A model generated the notes under the pieces. It ran no database searches, was not told the origin of the DNA, and was given only the letters and a program-made list of their open reading frames with translations. Positions 11,858 to 23,345 of a DNA stretch of 64,000 nt are shown here, piece by piece; position 1 is the first letter of the stretch, and the number at the start of each line of letters is the position of its first letter. Source of the DNA: Utricularia gibba. Its lineage: Eukaryota; Streptophyta; Magnoliopsida; Lamiales; Lentibulariaceae. The stretch covers positions 4,960,001-5,024,000 of the forward strand of contig NEEC01000004.1 in the NCBI GenBank assembly GCA_002189035.1, given 5' to 3'. Both the position numbers and the translations under genes were made by a program.

Positions 11858-13011
11858 TCATGCAGCTATCAGGGGACTGTTTTGATGAGGGGGTTCTCTA
11901 GCTGCTGCTCCCGTGGTGAGAGGTTCTGAGTTTTCATTTGACAAGTCCTGCGTCCAGGCATTAAAGATCTTAATGACCAGCTGTGAAGAGGGAGGTGATG
12001 AATTAAGAGGTGAACGAAATGGGAATGATTGTTCATCAAAGATAGCGTGACGAGAGATATGGATTTTTTTGGCTGCTGGGTCATAACATCGGTATCCCTT
12101 ATGGCTGTCGATGTACCCTACAAAGACACATAAAGCTGTTTTTGGTGAGAACTTGTTGCGTTTAGAGTCACATAAATAAGGAAAACATTTTGCACCAAAA
12201 ACTTGAAGACTTGAGTAATCTGGATTTGAATTAAAAAGCATGGAGTAAGGAGAGCCTCTTTTGAGAGAAGGGGAAGGTAGTCGATTCTGTAAGTAGATGA
12301 CTGTTGAAAAAGCTTCAACCCAAAATGAGAGTGGTACTCCACTGTGAAACATCATGGTCATTCCATGCTCTCGTATTGTACGATGCTGTCGTTCCACAAC
12401 GCCCATCTGTTCATGAGTGTAAGGGCAGGAGAAAAAATGTAACATTCATGTTTCTAAGAAGTGAGATCTGAGTGAGTGATTGACAAATTCCCCACCATTA
12501 TCTGTTTGAAGAATTTTAATTTTTGCATTAAACTGCCTAGCTATATAACTTTCAAACTGATAAAAAATGCCAGTAAAATCACTTTTTTTTCTTAATGGAT
12601 AAAACCATAAAAAACGAGAATAATCATCAACAAGACAGGCATAATACAAAAAACCATTACGAGATATAACAGGTGCAGGTCCCCAAAGATCACAATAAAC
12701 CCTTTCAAACATATTTTTTGAAACTGAATCTGAATTAGAAAATGGAAGTTTGGATAACTTCCCATACTAGCAGCTGTCACAAAAAATAGATGAACTTGGT
12801 TTAATCACATTGATTAACCCTTTATTTTTGAGAAGAGACACCATTGACCCCTGTGAATGTCCAAGTCGTTGATACCAAATCTCAGGCAAACATGACTTAA
12901 AACGCAGGGAAAAGAAAGCTTGTGGAGAGTGTTTATGGACATATAAACCACCACTACGTCTCCCGGTTGCTCGATGAGTTCCCGTGTGTAGATCCTTAAT
13001 AAACAAATCAA
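11858..13011 (-). pseudogene. Copia integrase region, interrupted
   Basis: The pre-integrase part has the matching YQRLGH and FCDSC pieces. The core has CLVDDYSRFLWFYPLR and ILQTDNGGEF (first two acidic residues) and, in the next open frame, THEQMGVVERQHRTI (the catalytic Glu). Stop codons break it at about 12,770 and 12,446. The order and motifs are those of copia integrases. Confidence 0.88.
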
Positions 13012-13021
13012 TATCAGTGAA

Positions 13022-13312
13022 TTAACAATTAATTGGTTGCTGGGCTGTCAACTGCGAGACTGAAAGTAAATTCTTTGTCAGTTTTGGGACATACAAAACA
13101 TTCTCTAGAGAGATGGACGAGTTATTTTGCTGTAAAGTAGAATTACCAATACCATGTATCGGTAAATGGGAACCATCTCCAATAACAACACTATCTTCAG
13201 CTGTATATGGGTATAATGCAACACGAGTTGTACCTGCCATGTGATTCGTGGCTCTTGTATCAGCGGTCCAATCCGTTTTGGTGAGGGAGTTATCTAGAGT
13301 GAGCGAAGCCAA
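13022..13312 (-). pseudogene. Copia aspartic protease with altered active site
   Basis: The expected motif is DTGATNHM; this copy reads DTRATNHMAG. The conserved glycine next to the catalytic Asp is replaced by Arg, which should inactivate the protease. The downstream LENVLYVPKLTKNLLSVSQL is the normal copia sequence after the protease core. The Cys-rich knuckle (CQICNLQGHIAKICW) lies just upstream at about 13,370-13,430 in the gag frame, after a stop. Confidence 0.85.
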
Positions 13313-13435
13313 GGCTTGAGGCAGAGTCTCGTTTTCACTTGCAGGTGGGGGTGACGGTCCTGGGAGACGCCAACAGATTTTGGCTATGTGGCCTTGTAAA
13401 TTACAGATTTGACATACCTCATTTCTATATAACTC

Positions 13436-14335
13436 TCATTCCGTAGACATCATCCTGCGTTTTCCCGGAGGTGGAGGTGGTGCACGTCCCTGTCTATCAC
13501 CACTATTAGAGCGCTGCTGTGACGAATTTTGAGTCAACATTGGTGACTGTTGACGTTGACCAGAGAACCCGCGCCCATCTGAGGTGAACTTGGAAGTAGG
13601 GGATTGTCCTTGTCGTTGGGCTGTGAATGCCATGGCCGTGTTTTGTTTTTCAATCTCTTCGGTGAGTTGTCTTCTCATTTCAAAACTCAATAGCTGTGGT
13701 ATGAGATCCCGATAGCTGGGGCATGGTTCTTTTAGCATGATTGTTGAGAATGCATCGTACCCAGTTTCTAGACCTGTGAGAAGATAATATACCTTCTTTC
13801 TATCGGGAATAATATCACATATTGCTGCCAAATCATCACAGATTGTCTTGAACTTCATAAGGTACCCATCTAGTGACTGATCCGAGCGCTTGCGTGTCTG
13901 CAAGAGTTGGTAGCAAAGAGCATATCGTCGTTCTTCAGATCGTTGGGCGTAAGCATCCTGGAGGGCTGTCCAAACAGCTGCTGATGTGTCACACCCAATA
14001 ATGAGTGGCCAGGAATTTTCAGAAATTGTTCCAAGTATCCAGCTTCTGAGTAGACGATCAGCGGTTTTCCATTGAACGTATTCATTGGTGAGGGTGGGCT
14101 GTGACTGAGGTTCTTGACCTTCAGGCGCAGATACGAATTGACTTGGTGCTGTAATCTCTCCAGTAAGGTAGCCGTAGAGACCTTGGTTTTCGGCGAGCCC
14201 AATCGCCATTTCTCTCCACAAACTATAATTTGATTGGGTGAGTTTGATGGTGATGAAATTGCTTACATTGATGGAATTTGTAGTGGCCATCGTACTAGGT
14301 TGGATGAGCGGAAGCAAGGGTTGCGAAGACCACAA
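13436..14335 (-). CDS. Copia gag (UBN2-type capsid), open frame
   Basis: This 299-codon open frame starts near the primer-binding site and reads as a copia gag: FITIKLTQSNYSLWREMAIG, VWTALQDAYAQRSEERRY, LLQTRKRSDQSLDGYLMKFK and YRDLIPQLLSFEMRRQL. It is the best preserved part of the element. An internal Met at about residue 16 (MATTNSINVSN) matches the start of the related gag inside KCS copy F and is the more likely start (about 14,290). A stop falls just before the zinc knuckle. Confidence 0.85.
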   Translation of the reverse strand: MWSSQPLLPLIQPSTMATTNSINVSNFITIKLTQSNYSLWREMAIGLAENQGLYGYLTGEITAPSQFVSAPEGQEPQSQPTLTNEYVQWKTADRLLRSWILGTISENSWPLIIGCDTSAAVWTALQDAYAQRSEERRYALCYQLLQTRKRSDQSLDGYLMKFKTICDDLAAICDIIPDRKKVYYLLTGLETGYDAFSTIMLKEPCPSYRDLIPQLLSFEMRRQLTEEIEKQNTAMAFTAQRQGQSPTSKFTSDGRGFSGQRQQSPMLTQNSSQQRSNSGDRQGRAPPPPPGKRRMMSTE

Positions 14336-14431
14336 ACGACGATTGAAAAATTCAATCGCTCACTCTGATACCAGAAAGAATAAATTTTTGGAAGAATCAC
14401 AATGTTTTGATAAATAAAATTCACCATACAA

Positions 14432-17116
14432 ATAAACATGATGATTCAATCATAATTACTAGAAGTTTTAATTGTAATATCAATTTATTCATTGTTATAA
14501 TACTTTTTTGAGATTATTAGAAGTTTTTTTAGAGGATGTGCTCCTTTCAAAGAGTTTTATTTTTTAAAAAAAATAACTTTTAAGAAAATATTTTTTCAAA
14601 TTTTATTTAACATAATTTTTTTTATATTTTTCACTTAATTTATGGCGAAACAGAAATTCATCCTTTGTTGAGCTTACTTAATTTCATAATAGTAAAGTAT
14701 AGCATTACCTTTATTATTTGAAAAAAAGAATTTTTATTATTCTCATTTTAGTAATATTGTATATAAATATAATTATAACAATTTCTATCAGAAACACATG
14801 CTAAAGAATCTTTTTTTAAATAATACTTTATACAAATTACACTAATGTTTTAAAATAATTTATTTTTGTGTAAATTAATCATATTCATATTTAATATCGA
14901 GTAAATTAAAACATCATATTAAATGAGTCCTTATTACTTATTTTTGAAATGTAATTTTATGTTAAATATTAATTATCAATGGCATATTTTTTAATTAGAA
15001 GAATAATATTATATATTAAATATTCCAATATTTTTTTATTTAAAATTTCATTTTTATTAAAAAAATAAAATCGTACATGATTTTTTTTAATATACGAGAT
15101 AAATAATTACATGTAAATAACTAATTATATATATTTTATAGAATGTTTAATAGTATAGTATAAAAGATTTATATTCAAGTTTACAGAAACTAATATTTAA
15201 TTAAGTAGTATATATATATCAACCTTTTATAATTACACCACTCACATACACATATTTTGAGTATTAAGGTGGTATACACAAATAGAGTAAGGTTAATTGT
15301 ATTTATATCAGTAACATACTCAACTTTTTATTCTCAAATATCAAACGTTATATATACAATCAAGCATATAAATACTAACTACTATCAAACGAACTCTTAA
15401 TAATATTGCATATAATTTTTTTTGACCATACACATAGTAAATAATATTAAATTAAATAACACTTCGTATAAATCATTAATTTTGACGTTCATTAATTTCA
15501 CTAACATATTTAATATCATATGAATCAAACATGACATCAAAAGAGCTCATAAGTTTGGTATCCAACGTTAATGGATGTGGGGTTGTGTTCAACAAACAAC
15601 AAGAAACAAATGCTATGTCATGCCACATCAACATATTTGTATATGTATTCATCATACACCTTCTATCATGTGCCCTTCAAGAGGGCCGTACCCTTTCACA
15701 CACATACCTGGGGTACTTAATCCAAGTAAAAATAATAAAAAAAATTCATGTGGAAATGATTATCTGAATTTCCCTTCTTGCCAGAAATTTGTTGCCGTTT
15801 TCGCTGAATTTTTTATGTTCCACCCCTGTCGATAATGCATGAAAGAAAAAACATAATAAAAAAAAAACACACACACGGTGAGACACAAAGAGACATCCTT
15901 GGGAAATCTAAACTTTGGGAAACATGTGATTCCAAAATTGAAAATAGTCTCATTTAGGGTCACGTAATATTGAGTCATTTACAAATTTGGTATTTTTTTC
16001 TTTTCTCTCACACAGTAGGACAAATTTTCTTAATTGAGGTAATCAATTTTGTCGCATAATTAAGGTTGGATTCCCACTTTTTCATTACACCCAATACCTC
16101 TCAATAGGTATGAAATATGATATATCTTCTAAAATTTCAAGTAATTATTATTTTTAGTAAGTTGTATAGATCCAGTTTATATTTTATGAAATTTTTTTCA
16201 TATTTTTAAAAGTTTACACAACCCCAAACTCGTATAGATGGATTGATTTGAATAATTATACGTTAATGATTAAATAGATCGGTTTTATATATTTATTTGA
16301 TATGTAAATAGAAGTACAAAGTTTTTGGACATGAAATATGTTTTAAGTAACTATCTAATCAGTTGGCTGCCTCGGTCCAACCATCTGGCGAGCACCCTCG
16401 ATGGAAAATGAACTGTATTATTTTATTTAGAAAAATAGGGTATTAATTTGGCTTAATTTGTGCCTAAAAAGGACGATTATCCACTCCGAACGCGACTAAA
16501 CCCTCAAAAATAATTATTCTTGAGGCATCAACACGATATCCGATTAATGCCCAACACGTGGTTTGATTTGTGATTATGTGTACAACTAACGCGTTTTATT
16601 TGTGATTTATGAGACGTATGTATGAAAATAACATATTTAGTAATTTAAATTAATATTATTGGATAGCTTTTTCATTCACTATTATTAAACAATCATATAA
16701 AATATATGATGATTAAATTTTGTACTCAAAATGAAATATTTTTAATGAATTTTATCGTAAAAAATATAGAAAAACATTCTCTGATGAAAAAAGAAAAGAA
16801 AATTGGAGACATATATTGTTCAAGATTTTTAATTACTATTACATTTAATAATAAATGTAATTTATTATATATTAATATTTTACACGTGTTCGTCATATAT
16901 ATCTAATATTTAAGTTTAACATTATGAGAAGAGACGAGATTTGGAGGATAACCAGGCAAAAGGGAACGTTGGACGAAATTCGAACTCAAGATTAAAACTT
17001 TTCATATTTAATAAAAAGACGAGGTAAAATTTACAGGATCACCTATTTATTTATTTTCCATGCAAGTAACAATTCCCGAGTTCGACTGAGTATCGGGCTT
17101 CAGGGCCCTGCGCCAA
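14432..17116. other. KCS-type spacer without a KCS gene
   Basis: The left 1.1 kb is extremely AT-rich with no coding signal. From about 15,540 the normal 5' flank blocks of a KCS unit appear in the usual order: the gttaatggatgtggggtt block (15,565-15,720), the region with aatacctctcaataggtatg (16,085-16,115), and the caaccatctggcgagcaccc ... ggacgattatccactccg block (16,375-16,500). It then runs into the 3' flank of KCS copy C. A KCS gene would be expected between about 14,400 and 15,500 and is absent. Confidence 0.6.
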
Positions 17117-18597
17117 CTAGAGCTTCACAACTCTTGGAATGTTGACCGGATACTTATCAATGCAATCCTTCCAGGGACCGTCGACCGGAGTTTTGATCGT
17201 GCGGTTGCATTTCCAGACCGCACTGTTGCATTTAAATCCACTTCCAAACGCGATTTGCCAAATCTTGTTGCCCTTCTTCATCCTCCCTTTAGCTTCTATG
17301 TAAGCGAGCTCATACCAAATCGAAGACGAGGAGGTATTCCCGAACCGGTAGAGCGACATACGCGAAGCTTCAACGTGCTCCGGGGAGAGCTCGAGGCTTT
17401 TCTGGAGCTCATCGATCACCGCCCGGCCACCGGCGTGGATGCAGAAGTGATCGAAAGCTTCTTTGAAGTCAGGGGTGTAGAGCTTCCAGTTAGGGTTGAT
17501 GATCTTTCTTCCTATGAGGGATAGTGCGAATAAGACCTTCTCCGACGGCGGAAGTGCTACAGGTCCAAGGGTAGTTATGTTCGACTTCAACGCTCTTCCG
17601 GCGGTGGCCATCAAGTCCTTTGACAAGTGCACGCCTACTATGCCTTCGGAGTCTTCTTGCTGGAACACACATCTGTAGGAGCTGTCATCGGCACCCTTAT
17701 GGGTTCGAACGACGTGGAGGAGTTTGTACTTGGCACGGCGGCGATCGCGGGCCTTGTTGGAGAGGAGCACTGCAGCGGTGCCCATGCGAAAGATGCAGTT
17801 GGGTAAGAGCATGGCTCTCTCCGAACCTTCGTAGTTATTAAGAGCAATGATTTCCGCACTCACAACAAGTGCATAGGAACTGGGATACGCCTGAAGCAGA
17901 TCCTTAGCTAAATCAATCGAAATCACACCAGCGCTGCACCCCATCCCCGAAAGATTGATGCTCTTGATGTTACTCCGGAGCTTGTACTTATTCACGATCA
18001 TCGCTGATAACGACGGCGTCGGCGAGAACACGCTGCAGTCGACGACCAAAATATCAATGTCCCTTGGTTTCAGCCCTGTTTTCCTAATCAAATTATCGAT
18101 CGCAGAGAACACGAGCAATTCAGCTTCCTCCCGAGCTTTCTCTATCGTTGGTTTAGGCGGGATGTAGTGCATCGCCGGTGGCAAGGATGTTTCTTCTCCA
18201 ATTCCCGATCGTTCCACAATCTTCTTCATGAAATCCACGCTCTCAGGGTGAAATCTCTGAAGAAGGTGAGCATGCTCGATGAACGTGGCAAAAGGCACTC
18301 TTAAACTGAAGGGAGGCTTGCAACAAGCGAAGTCCACCAGATAAATAGATCGCGGCTTGGAAAGTAGATAAACGGTTGCTGCGAATATGATGCAGAAAAC
18401 AGCGCATAGAATATAAATGGGATCCAAGTTTAGAGATTTCCAGGCCCCGATCATCCCCTCCACCCCCAGACGCCTGAGCTTGACTGCCACAGCCGCAGCC
18501 AGAGGAATCAACAAGAGGGTGAAGAAGTTATTGACAACATGCTTATAACACACTTTGAGATACTTGTGCTTCGTCGATGCAGAAGGGGAGCCGCCAT
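17117..18597 (-). CDS. 3-ketoacyl-CoA synthase, copy C (one base missing near the start)
   Basis: From 18,553 to 17,117 the frame is open for 478 codons and all catalytic residues are present: Cys in GMGCSAG, His in FCIHAGG, Asn in RFGNTSSSS. The usual second ATG (18,597, MAAP...) is out of frame with the rest, because one base is missing about 12-14 bases downstream, where copy B has CCCCTTTCAGC and this copy has CCCCTTCTGC on the coding strand. Without that base no ATG opens the frame before residue ~45. It is either a young pseudogene or a one-base sequence error in a T run. The TATA sequence (TATAAAG on the minus strand, 18,649-18,655) is kept. It is closest to copy E. Confidence 0.85.
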
Positions 18598-19290
18598 TCT
18601 GGTGGTTTCTGTTTGATCTTCCCTACCGGCGGCAAACGGGAGCATGATCTTTATAGACTCAAAGTCTCAAACCAAAACCAGGGCTTCCCAGTGCATTAAA
18701 TGATGGGTCAGGAGTTGCTTGTTGCTACGACTGTCATAAATGAGGAAGAAACCCTGACTAGTTCCTTATATAACGATTGAATCAATTGTTTTTTTTATAA
18801 AAAAATTAAAATGCTTTTATGAACAACATGAAATCTTAATTCAATTATAATTGAATAATGAGTAAATCATGATTAAATTTTTATTTAGTCATCAATTTTG
18901 ACTTTCATTAATTTCACTAATATACTTAATGTCATATAAATCAAACATGGCATCAAACGAGATCATAAGTTTGGTATCCAACATAAATGCATGTGGGGTT
19001 ATGTTCAACAAACAACAACAAACAAAGGCTATGTCATGCCACATCAACATATTTATATATGTATTCATCATGCACCTTCTATCATGTGCCTTCACGAGGT
19101 CGGACCTCTTCACACACACAACTGGGGTACTTAATCCAAGTAATAATAATAATAATAATAAAAATTCATGTTGAAATGATTATCAGAATTTCCCTTCTCT
19201 CCAGAAATTTGTTGCTGTTGTTCCAGAAAATGTTTTATGTTGCACCCCTGTCGGTAATGAATGCAATGCAAAAAATAATAATTAAAAAAA

Positions 19291-19321
<31 letters not shown>

Positions 19322-20870
19322 GTGAGACACATACTTGGGAAATCTAAACTTTGGGGAAACATGTGTAAGGGTGTAACATTTGATTCCAAAATTGAAAGTA
19401 GTCTCATTTAGGGTCACGCAATATCATGTCATTTACAAATTTGATCATCTTTTTCTTTTCTCTCACACAGTCATATAAATTTTCTTAATTTATGGCAATC
19501 AATTTTCTCACATAATTAATGTTGGATTCCCAATTTTTTAGTACACCCCCAATACCTCTCAATAGGTAATGAAATATGAGGTTACCTGCATTTAATTTAG
19601 CATGTCTGCCTTATTGTATAGTTTTAATTATTGTGTGTGTCCTCATTTGTGAAATTTAATGTTCTTTATACCTTTTTTAAAGACTTTTATAACCTTTTAT
19701 GTAGTTGATGATAGGTGCAGAATTCTACAAGTGAGCAGGAAAAAATGGAGGTGTGGATGAGAAGACGATGTATGGTAGAGAGAATGGAGGAGAGTAGATT
19801 TTTAGTTATGATATATCTTCTAATTTATAGAATATAAATTACAAAATAATAAATTTTTTTACTAAGTTATATAGATCCAATTTATATTTTACTAAAAATA
19901 CTTTTCTTAAATTAAAAATATTTCTTATTTTTAAAAATTTACACAACCCAAACTCTTTTACACTAGTTGATTTGAATAATTGTACGTTAGTGATTAAACA
20001 TCTCGATTTTATAAATGTATTTGATATGTGAGTATAAACTCAAAGTTTTTGAGCATGAAATATGTTTCAAGTTACTATCTAATGAGTTGGCTGGCTCGAA
20101 CCAACCATGTGGCGAGCACCCTCGATGGAAAATAAACTGTATTATTTTTTTAGAAAAATAGGGTATTAATTTGGCTTAATTTGTGCCAAAAATGGACGAT
20201 TATCCACTCCGAACGCGACTAAACCCTCAAAAACAATTATTCTTGAAGCATCAGCACGATATCCGATTAATGTCCAACACGTGGTTTGATTTGGGCTTCC
20301 AGGTCGAGGAGGTGTTTGCGATAATGCAATGATTATTGTACCATTAACTAATTATTCTATGAGCGTGATCAAAGTGAACAAACCAAATTGCACTTGTTCA
20401 TTTACAACACGGAAGATTCATTATACTCGAACAATGTGTTAATGAATACATGTCAAACCTAAATATATAATAAATATAGATTATATTAAAAATGGATATA
20501 TTCGATTATAATAATTTATAATTTTTTAAATATTTAATTATTTAACTTTCAAAATTTTGAAATATGATTATTTATTACATTAGGGGGCATGTTTGATACG
20601 TAAGATAAATGATATTTTTACTTATGATTATATTTTTAATGTGTTTGGTATAAATGATTGAACAATCACTAATAATTCAACAAACTTACGATAATCTCAC
20701 ATACATAGTAATAATGAAATGTGGGGAGTGGGTCAGATTGTTAAAACTAATGTATAATTTGTCTAATTACAAATAAATTCAATTATACATATCAAACATA
20801 AAAATGCATAATCTATAATATTTAATATATATCAATCACAAATAATTCAAAACCCTCGTTATATAATCTT
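18598..20870. other. Spacer upstream of KCS copy C
   Basis: No gene is seen. It carries the repeated flank blocks (18,960-19,130; 19,555-19,630; 20,080-20,290), a (TAA)n microsatellite near 19,139-19,161 and an (AC)n microsatellite of about 13 units near 19,295-19,321. At 20,300-20,420 the block with ccattaacta and accaaattgcacttgttcat recurs near 28,230, 33,650 and 41,950. Confidence 0.5.
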
Positions 20871-21180
20871 TTGTATCAAACATGTACCAAACATGTCCTA
20901 GAAGGACTATGCAACCATGCGCCCTGTGTTAGCCCATCTCATCCTTCATTGAATTTGCCTAGTGTCACGGCCCTTATGAGCCCATCGTGCTCCCTGGGCC
21001 TGCCGTGTCCCAACATTCCATGTTCTTGGAAATCGGCTAGGCTGCCGTGTCGGCCCCACTCTGCCGTGTCCCAACACTCCATGTTCTTGTACCTTTTTCT
21101 TTTTCTCTTTTTCATCCAGATTCAAAGGATGAGGATGGTTAATAAAGGGGCACTCGACCGCACACATTCCGAATGTTTTT
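20871..21180. pseudogene. Relic of the 3' flank of the unrecognised duplicated gene
   Basis: Pieces such as tgtgttagcccatct, gcccatcgtgctccctggg and tgccgtgtcc match 34,080-34,180 and 42,060-42,180, which flank the 3' end of the unrecognised minus-strand gene. The rest of that gene and the HD-Zip gene are missing here, although KCS copy D still follows on the right. Confidence 0.55.
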
Positions 21181-21760
21181 AAAATTGATACAATTATCCT
21201 TAATGTTTAATGAAAATGATATAATTCATCTTTATAAATCTATTTTGTTTTTCGCATTTTGACTAAGTATATATATTTAGTTTCAAATCTTTTTTACGTT
21301 AATTATTTTTTGATTTCATGTTTTAAAGAATACTTGTAATTCATATTCATTATTTAAAAACCATATATATTTGATCTCAATTTTTTTATAATTTGATTAA
21401 ATTAGTCTTCACTCACCACCGCCAGTCGTTTGTCGCCCATTGCTCGCACTCGTGCCTACGCCACTACCGTCGCCCGTCGACAGTGGTTGGCGGCCGTCGT
21501 TTGGCGGTCGATCGGATGCGATTGATAATAGTAAAATTAAATTGAAAAAATAGGATTTATAATTGGGGATTAAGATCAACAATGATAGTGTTTTTGATCG
21601 ATTTCATACAATAAGAATCAATTGTTAATTGTTTTAAAATAATGAGGATTAAAATCCAATATATATTCTCTAATCATGTCATTTAACCAAATAATAATGA
21701 ATATTACCGTAATTATCCATTCAAAAAGTATGGGCACACTTATTTATTTTTATTTTCCAA
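21181..21760. repeat. Dispersed repeat with a GC-rich core (first copy)
   Basis: It shares order and sequence with 24,520-25,210: cattccgaatgttttta, a stretch around gtttaat(g/t)aaaatgata, a GC-rich core (ccgtcgcccgtcgacagtgg, 21,465-21,485), gcggtcgatcgg and taatagtaaaattaaattga. This looks like an old transposable element; no open frame or terminal structure was identified. Confidence 0.5.
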
Positions 21761-21815
21761 CAAAGTAAGAATTGCAGAGTTTGACTACGTGTCGGGCTTC
21801 AGGGCCCAGCACGAA

Positions 21816-23297
21816 CTACAGCTTCACAAATTCTGGAATGGAGACTGGATATTTATGAATGAAATCCTTCCAGGGACCGTCGACCGGAGTTTCGATCGTG
21901 CGGATGCATTTCCAGATCGCACTATTGCATTTAAACCCACTTCCAAACCCGATTTGCCAAACCTTGTTACCCTTCTTCATCCTCCCTTTAGCCTCTATGT
22001 AAGCGAGCACATACCAAATCGAAGACGACGCCGTATTCCCGAACTGGTGGAGCGTCATACGGGAAGGTTCGACGTCCTCCGGCGAGAGCTGGAGGGTTTT
22101 CTGGATCTCATCGATCACCGCCCGGCCGCCAGGGTGGAAGCAGAAGTGATCGAAAGCTTGTTTGAAGTCAGGGGTGTAGGGCTTCCATTTCGGGTTGATC
22201 ATCTTTCTTCCTATTAGGGATAGCGCGAATAAGAGCTTCTCCGATGCCGGAAGTGCTATAGGTCCAATAGTAGTTATGTTCGACTTCAACGCTCTTCCCG
22301 CGGTGACCAACAAGTCCTTTGACAAGCGCACGCCTACGTGGCCTTCGGAGTCTTCTCCCTTGAATATGCATCTGTAGGAGCTGTCATCGGCACCCATATG
22401 GGTTCGGACGACGTGGAGGAGTTCGTACTTCGAACGGCGGCGATCGCGGGCCTTGTTGGAGAGGAGCATGGCAGCGGCGCCCATGCGAAAGATGCAGACG
22501 GGTAAGAGCATAGCTCTCTCCGAGCCTTCGTAGTTACTGAGAGTCAAGATTTCCGCACTCACAACAAGTGCATAGGAATTGGGAAGCGCCTGAAGCAGAT
22601 CTTTAGCTAAATCAATCGAAATCACACCAGCGCTGCACCCCATCCCCGAAAGATTGAAGCTCCTGATGTTACTCCTGAGCTTGTACTTATTCATGATCAT
22701 CGATGATAACGACGGCGTCGGCGAGAACACGCTGCAGTTGACGACCAAAATATCAATGTCCCTTGGCTTGAGCCCAGTTTTCGTCATCAAATTATCGATC
22801 GCAGAGAACATGACCAATTCAGCTTCCTCACGAGCTTTCTCCATCGTTGGTTTGGGCGGGATGTAGTGAATCGCCTCTGGCAAACATGCTTCTTCTCCAA
22901 TTGCTGATCGTTCCAGAATCTTCATCATGACAGCCATGCTATCAGGGTGATATCTCTGAAGATGGTAAGCATGTTCCATGAACCTGGAAAAAGGCGCTCT
23001 TAAAGTAGAGGGAGGCTTGCAACAATCAAAGTCCACCAGATAAATTGATCGTGGCTTCAAAAGTAGACAAACGGTTGCTGCGAAGATGATGGAGAAAACA
23101 GCGCATGGAATATAAATGGGATCCAAGTTTAGAGATTTCCAGACACCGATCATCCCCTTCACCCCCAGACACCTGAGCTTGACTACCACGGCGGCAGCCA
23201 CAGGAATCAACAAGAGGGTGAAGAAGTTATTGACGTCATACTGGTAGAACAATTTGAAGTACTTCTTCTTCGTTGATACAGAGGTGGGAGCAGCCAT
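21816..23297 (-). CDS. 3-ketoacyl-CoA synthase, copy D (intact)
   Basis: This intact single-exon KCS has 493 residues, exactly the length of B and G when these are read from the second ATG. The active-site triad is present (Cys in GMGCSAG, His in FCFHPGG, Asn in QFGNTASSS). The His loop has Pro (HPGG) where the others have Ala or Ser, and the Asn motif is NTASSS instead of NTSSSS; both could affect activity. The upstream ATG at 23,335 is out of frame because ten or so bases are deleted between the two ATGs. This supports the second ATG as the real start in the whole family. A TATAAATA box lies on the minus strand at 23,338-23,345. Confidence 0.93.
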   Translation of the reverse strand: MAAPTSVSTKKKYFKLFYQYDVNNFFTLLLIPVAAAVVVKLRCLGVKGMIGVWKSLNLDPIYIPCAVFSIIFAATVCLLLKPRSIYLVDFDCCKPPSTLRAPFSRFMEHAYHLQRYHPDSMAVMMKILERSAIGEEACLPEAIHYIPPKPTMEKAREEAELVMFSAIDNLMTKTGLKPRDIDILVVNCSVFSPTPSLSSMIMNKYKLRSNIRSFNLSGMGCSAGVISIDLAKDLLQALPNSYALVVSAEILTLSNYEGSERAMLLPVCIFRMGAAAMLLSNKARDRRRSKYELLHVVRTHMGADDSSYRCIFKGEDSEGHVGVRLSKDLLVTAGRALKSNITTIGPIALPASEKLLFALSLIGRKMINPKWKPYTPDFKQAFDHFCFHPGGRAVIDEIQKTLQLSPEDVEPSRMTLHQFGNTASSSIWYVLAYIEAKGRMKKGNKVWQIGFGSGFKCNSAIWKCIRTIETPVDGPWKDFIHKYPVSIPEFVKL

Positions 23298-23337
23298 TCT
23301 TGTGGCTTCTGTTTATCGGCGGCAAACGGGAGCATGG

Positions 23338-23345
23338 TATTTATA
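23338..23345 (-). promoter_or_regulatory. TATA box of KCS copy D
   Basis: TATAAATA on the minus strand, about 41 bases before the start codon; the same box is found in copy G at the equivalent place. Confidence 0.65.

Larger units (their letters stand above)
9336..14431 (-). mobile_element. Degraded Ty1-copia LTR retrotransposon, 5' LTR truncated
   Basis: The order on the minus strand is gag, protease, integrase, reverse transcriptase and RNase H, which is the copia order. The 3' LTR is 9,336-9,657 (322 bases; on the plus strand it starts TGAAAG and ends TTCAACA). It is preceded on the minus strand by a purine-rich tract (GAGAGAGGG). At the other end a primer-binding site for initiator tRNA-Met (minus strand TGGTATCAGAG, 14,363-14,373) touches a 5' LTR of which only about 58 bases remain (14,374-14,431). 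The coding part is broken into several frames. Without a full 5' LTR it cannot drive its own transcript. No target site duplication could be confirmed because the right end is lost. Confidence 0.92.

Noticed and set aside
19295-19321. (AC)n tract considered as a functional element
   Set aside because: It is an ordinary dinucleotide microsatellite in spacer DNA.
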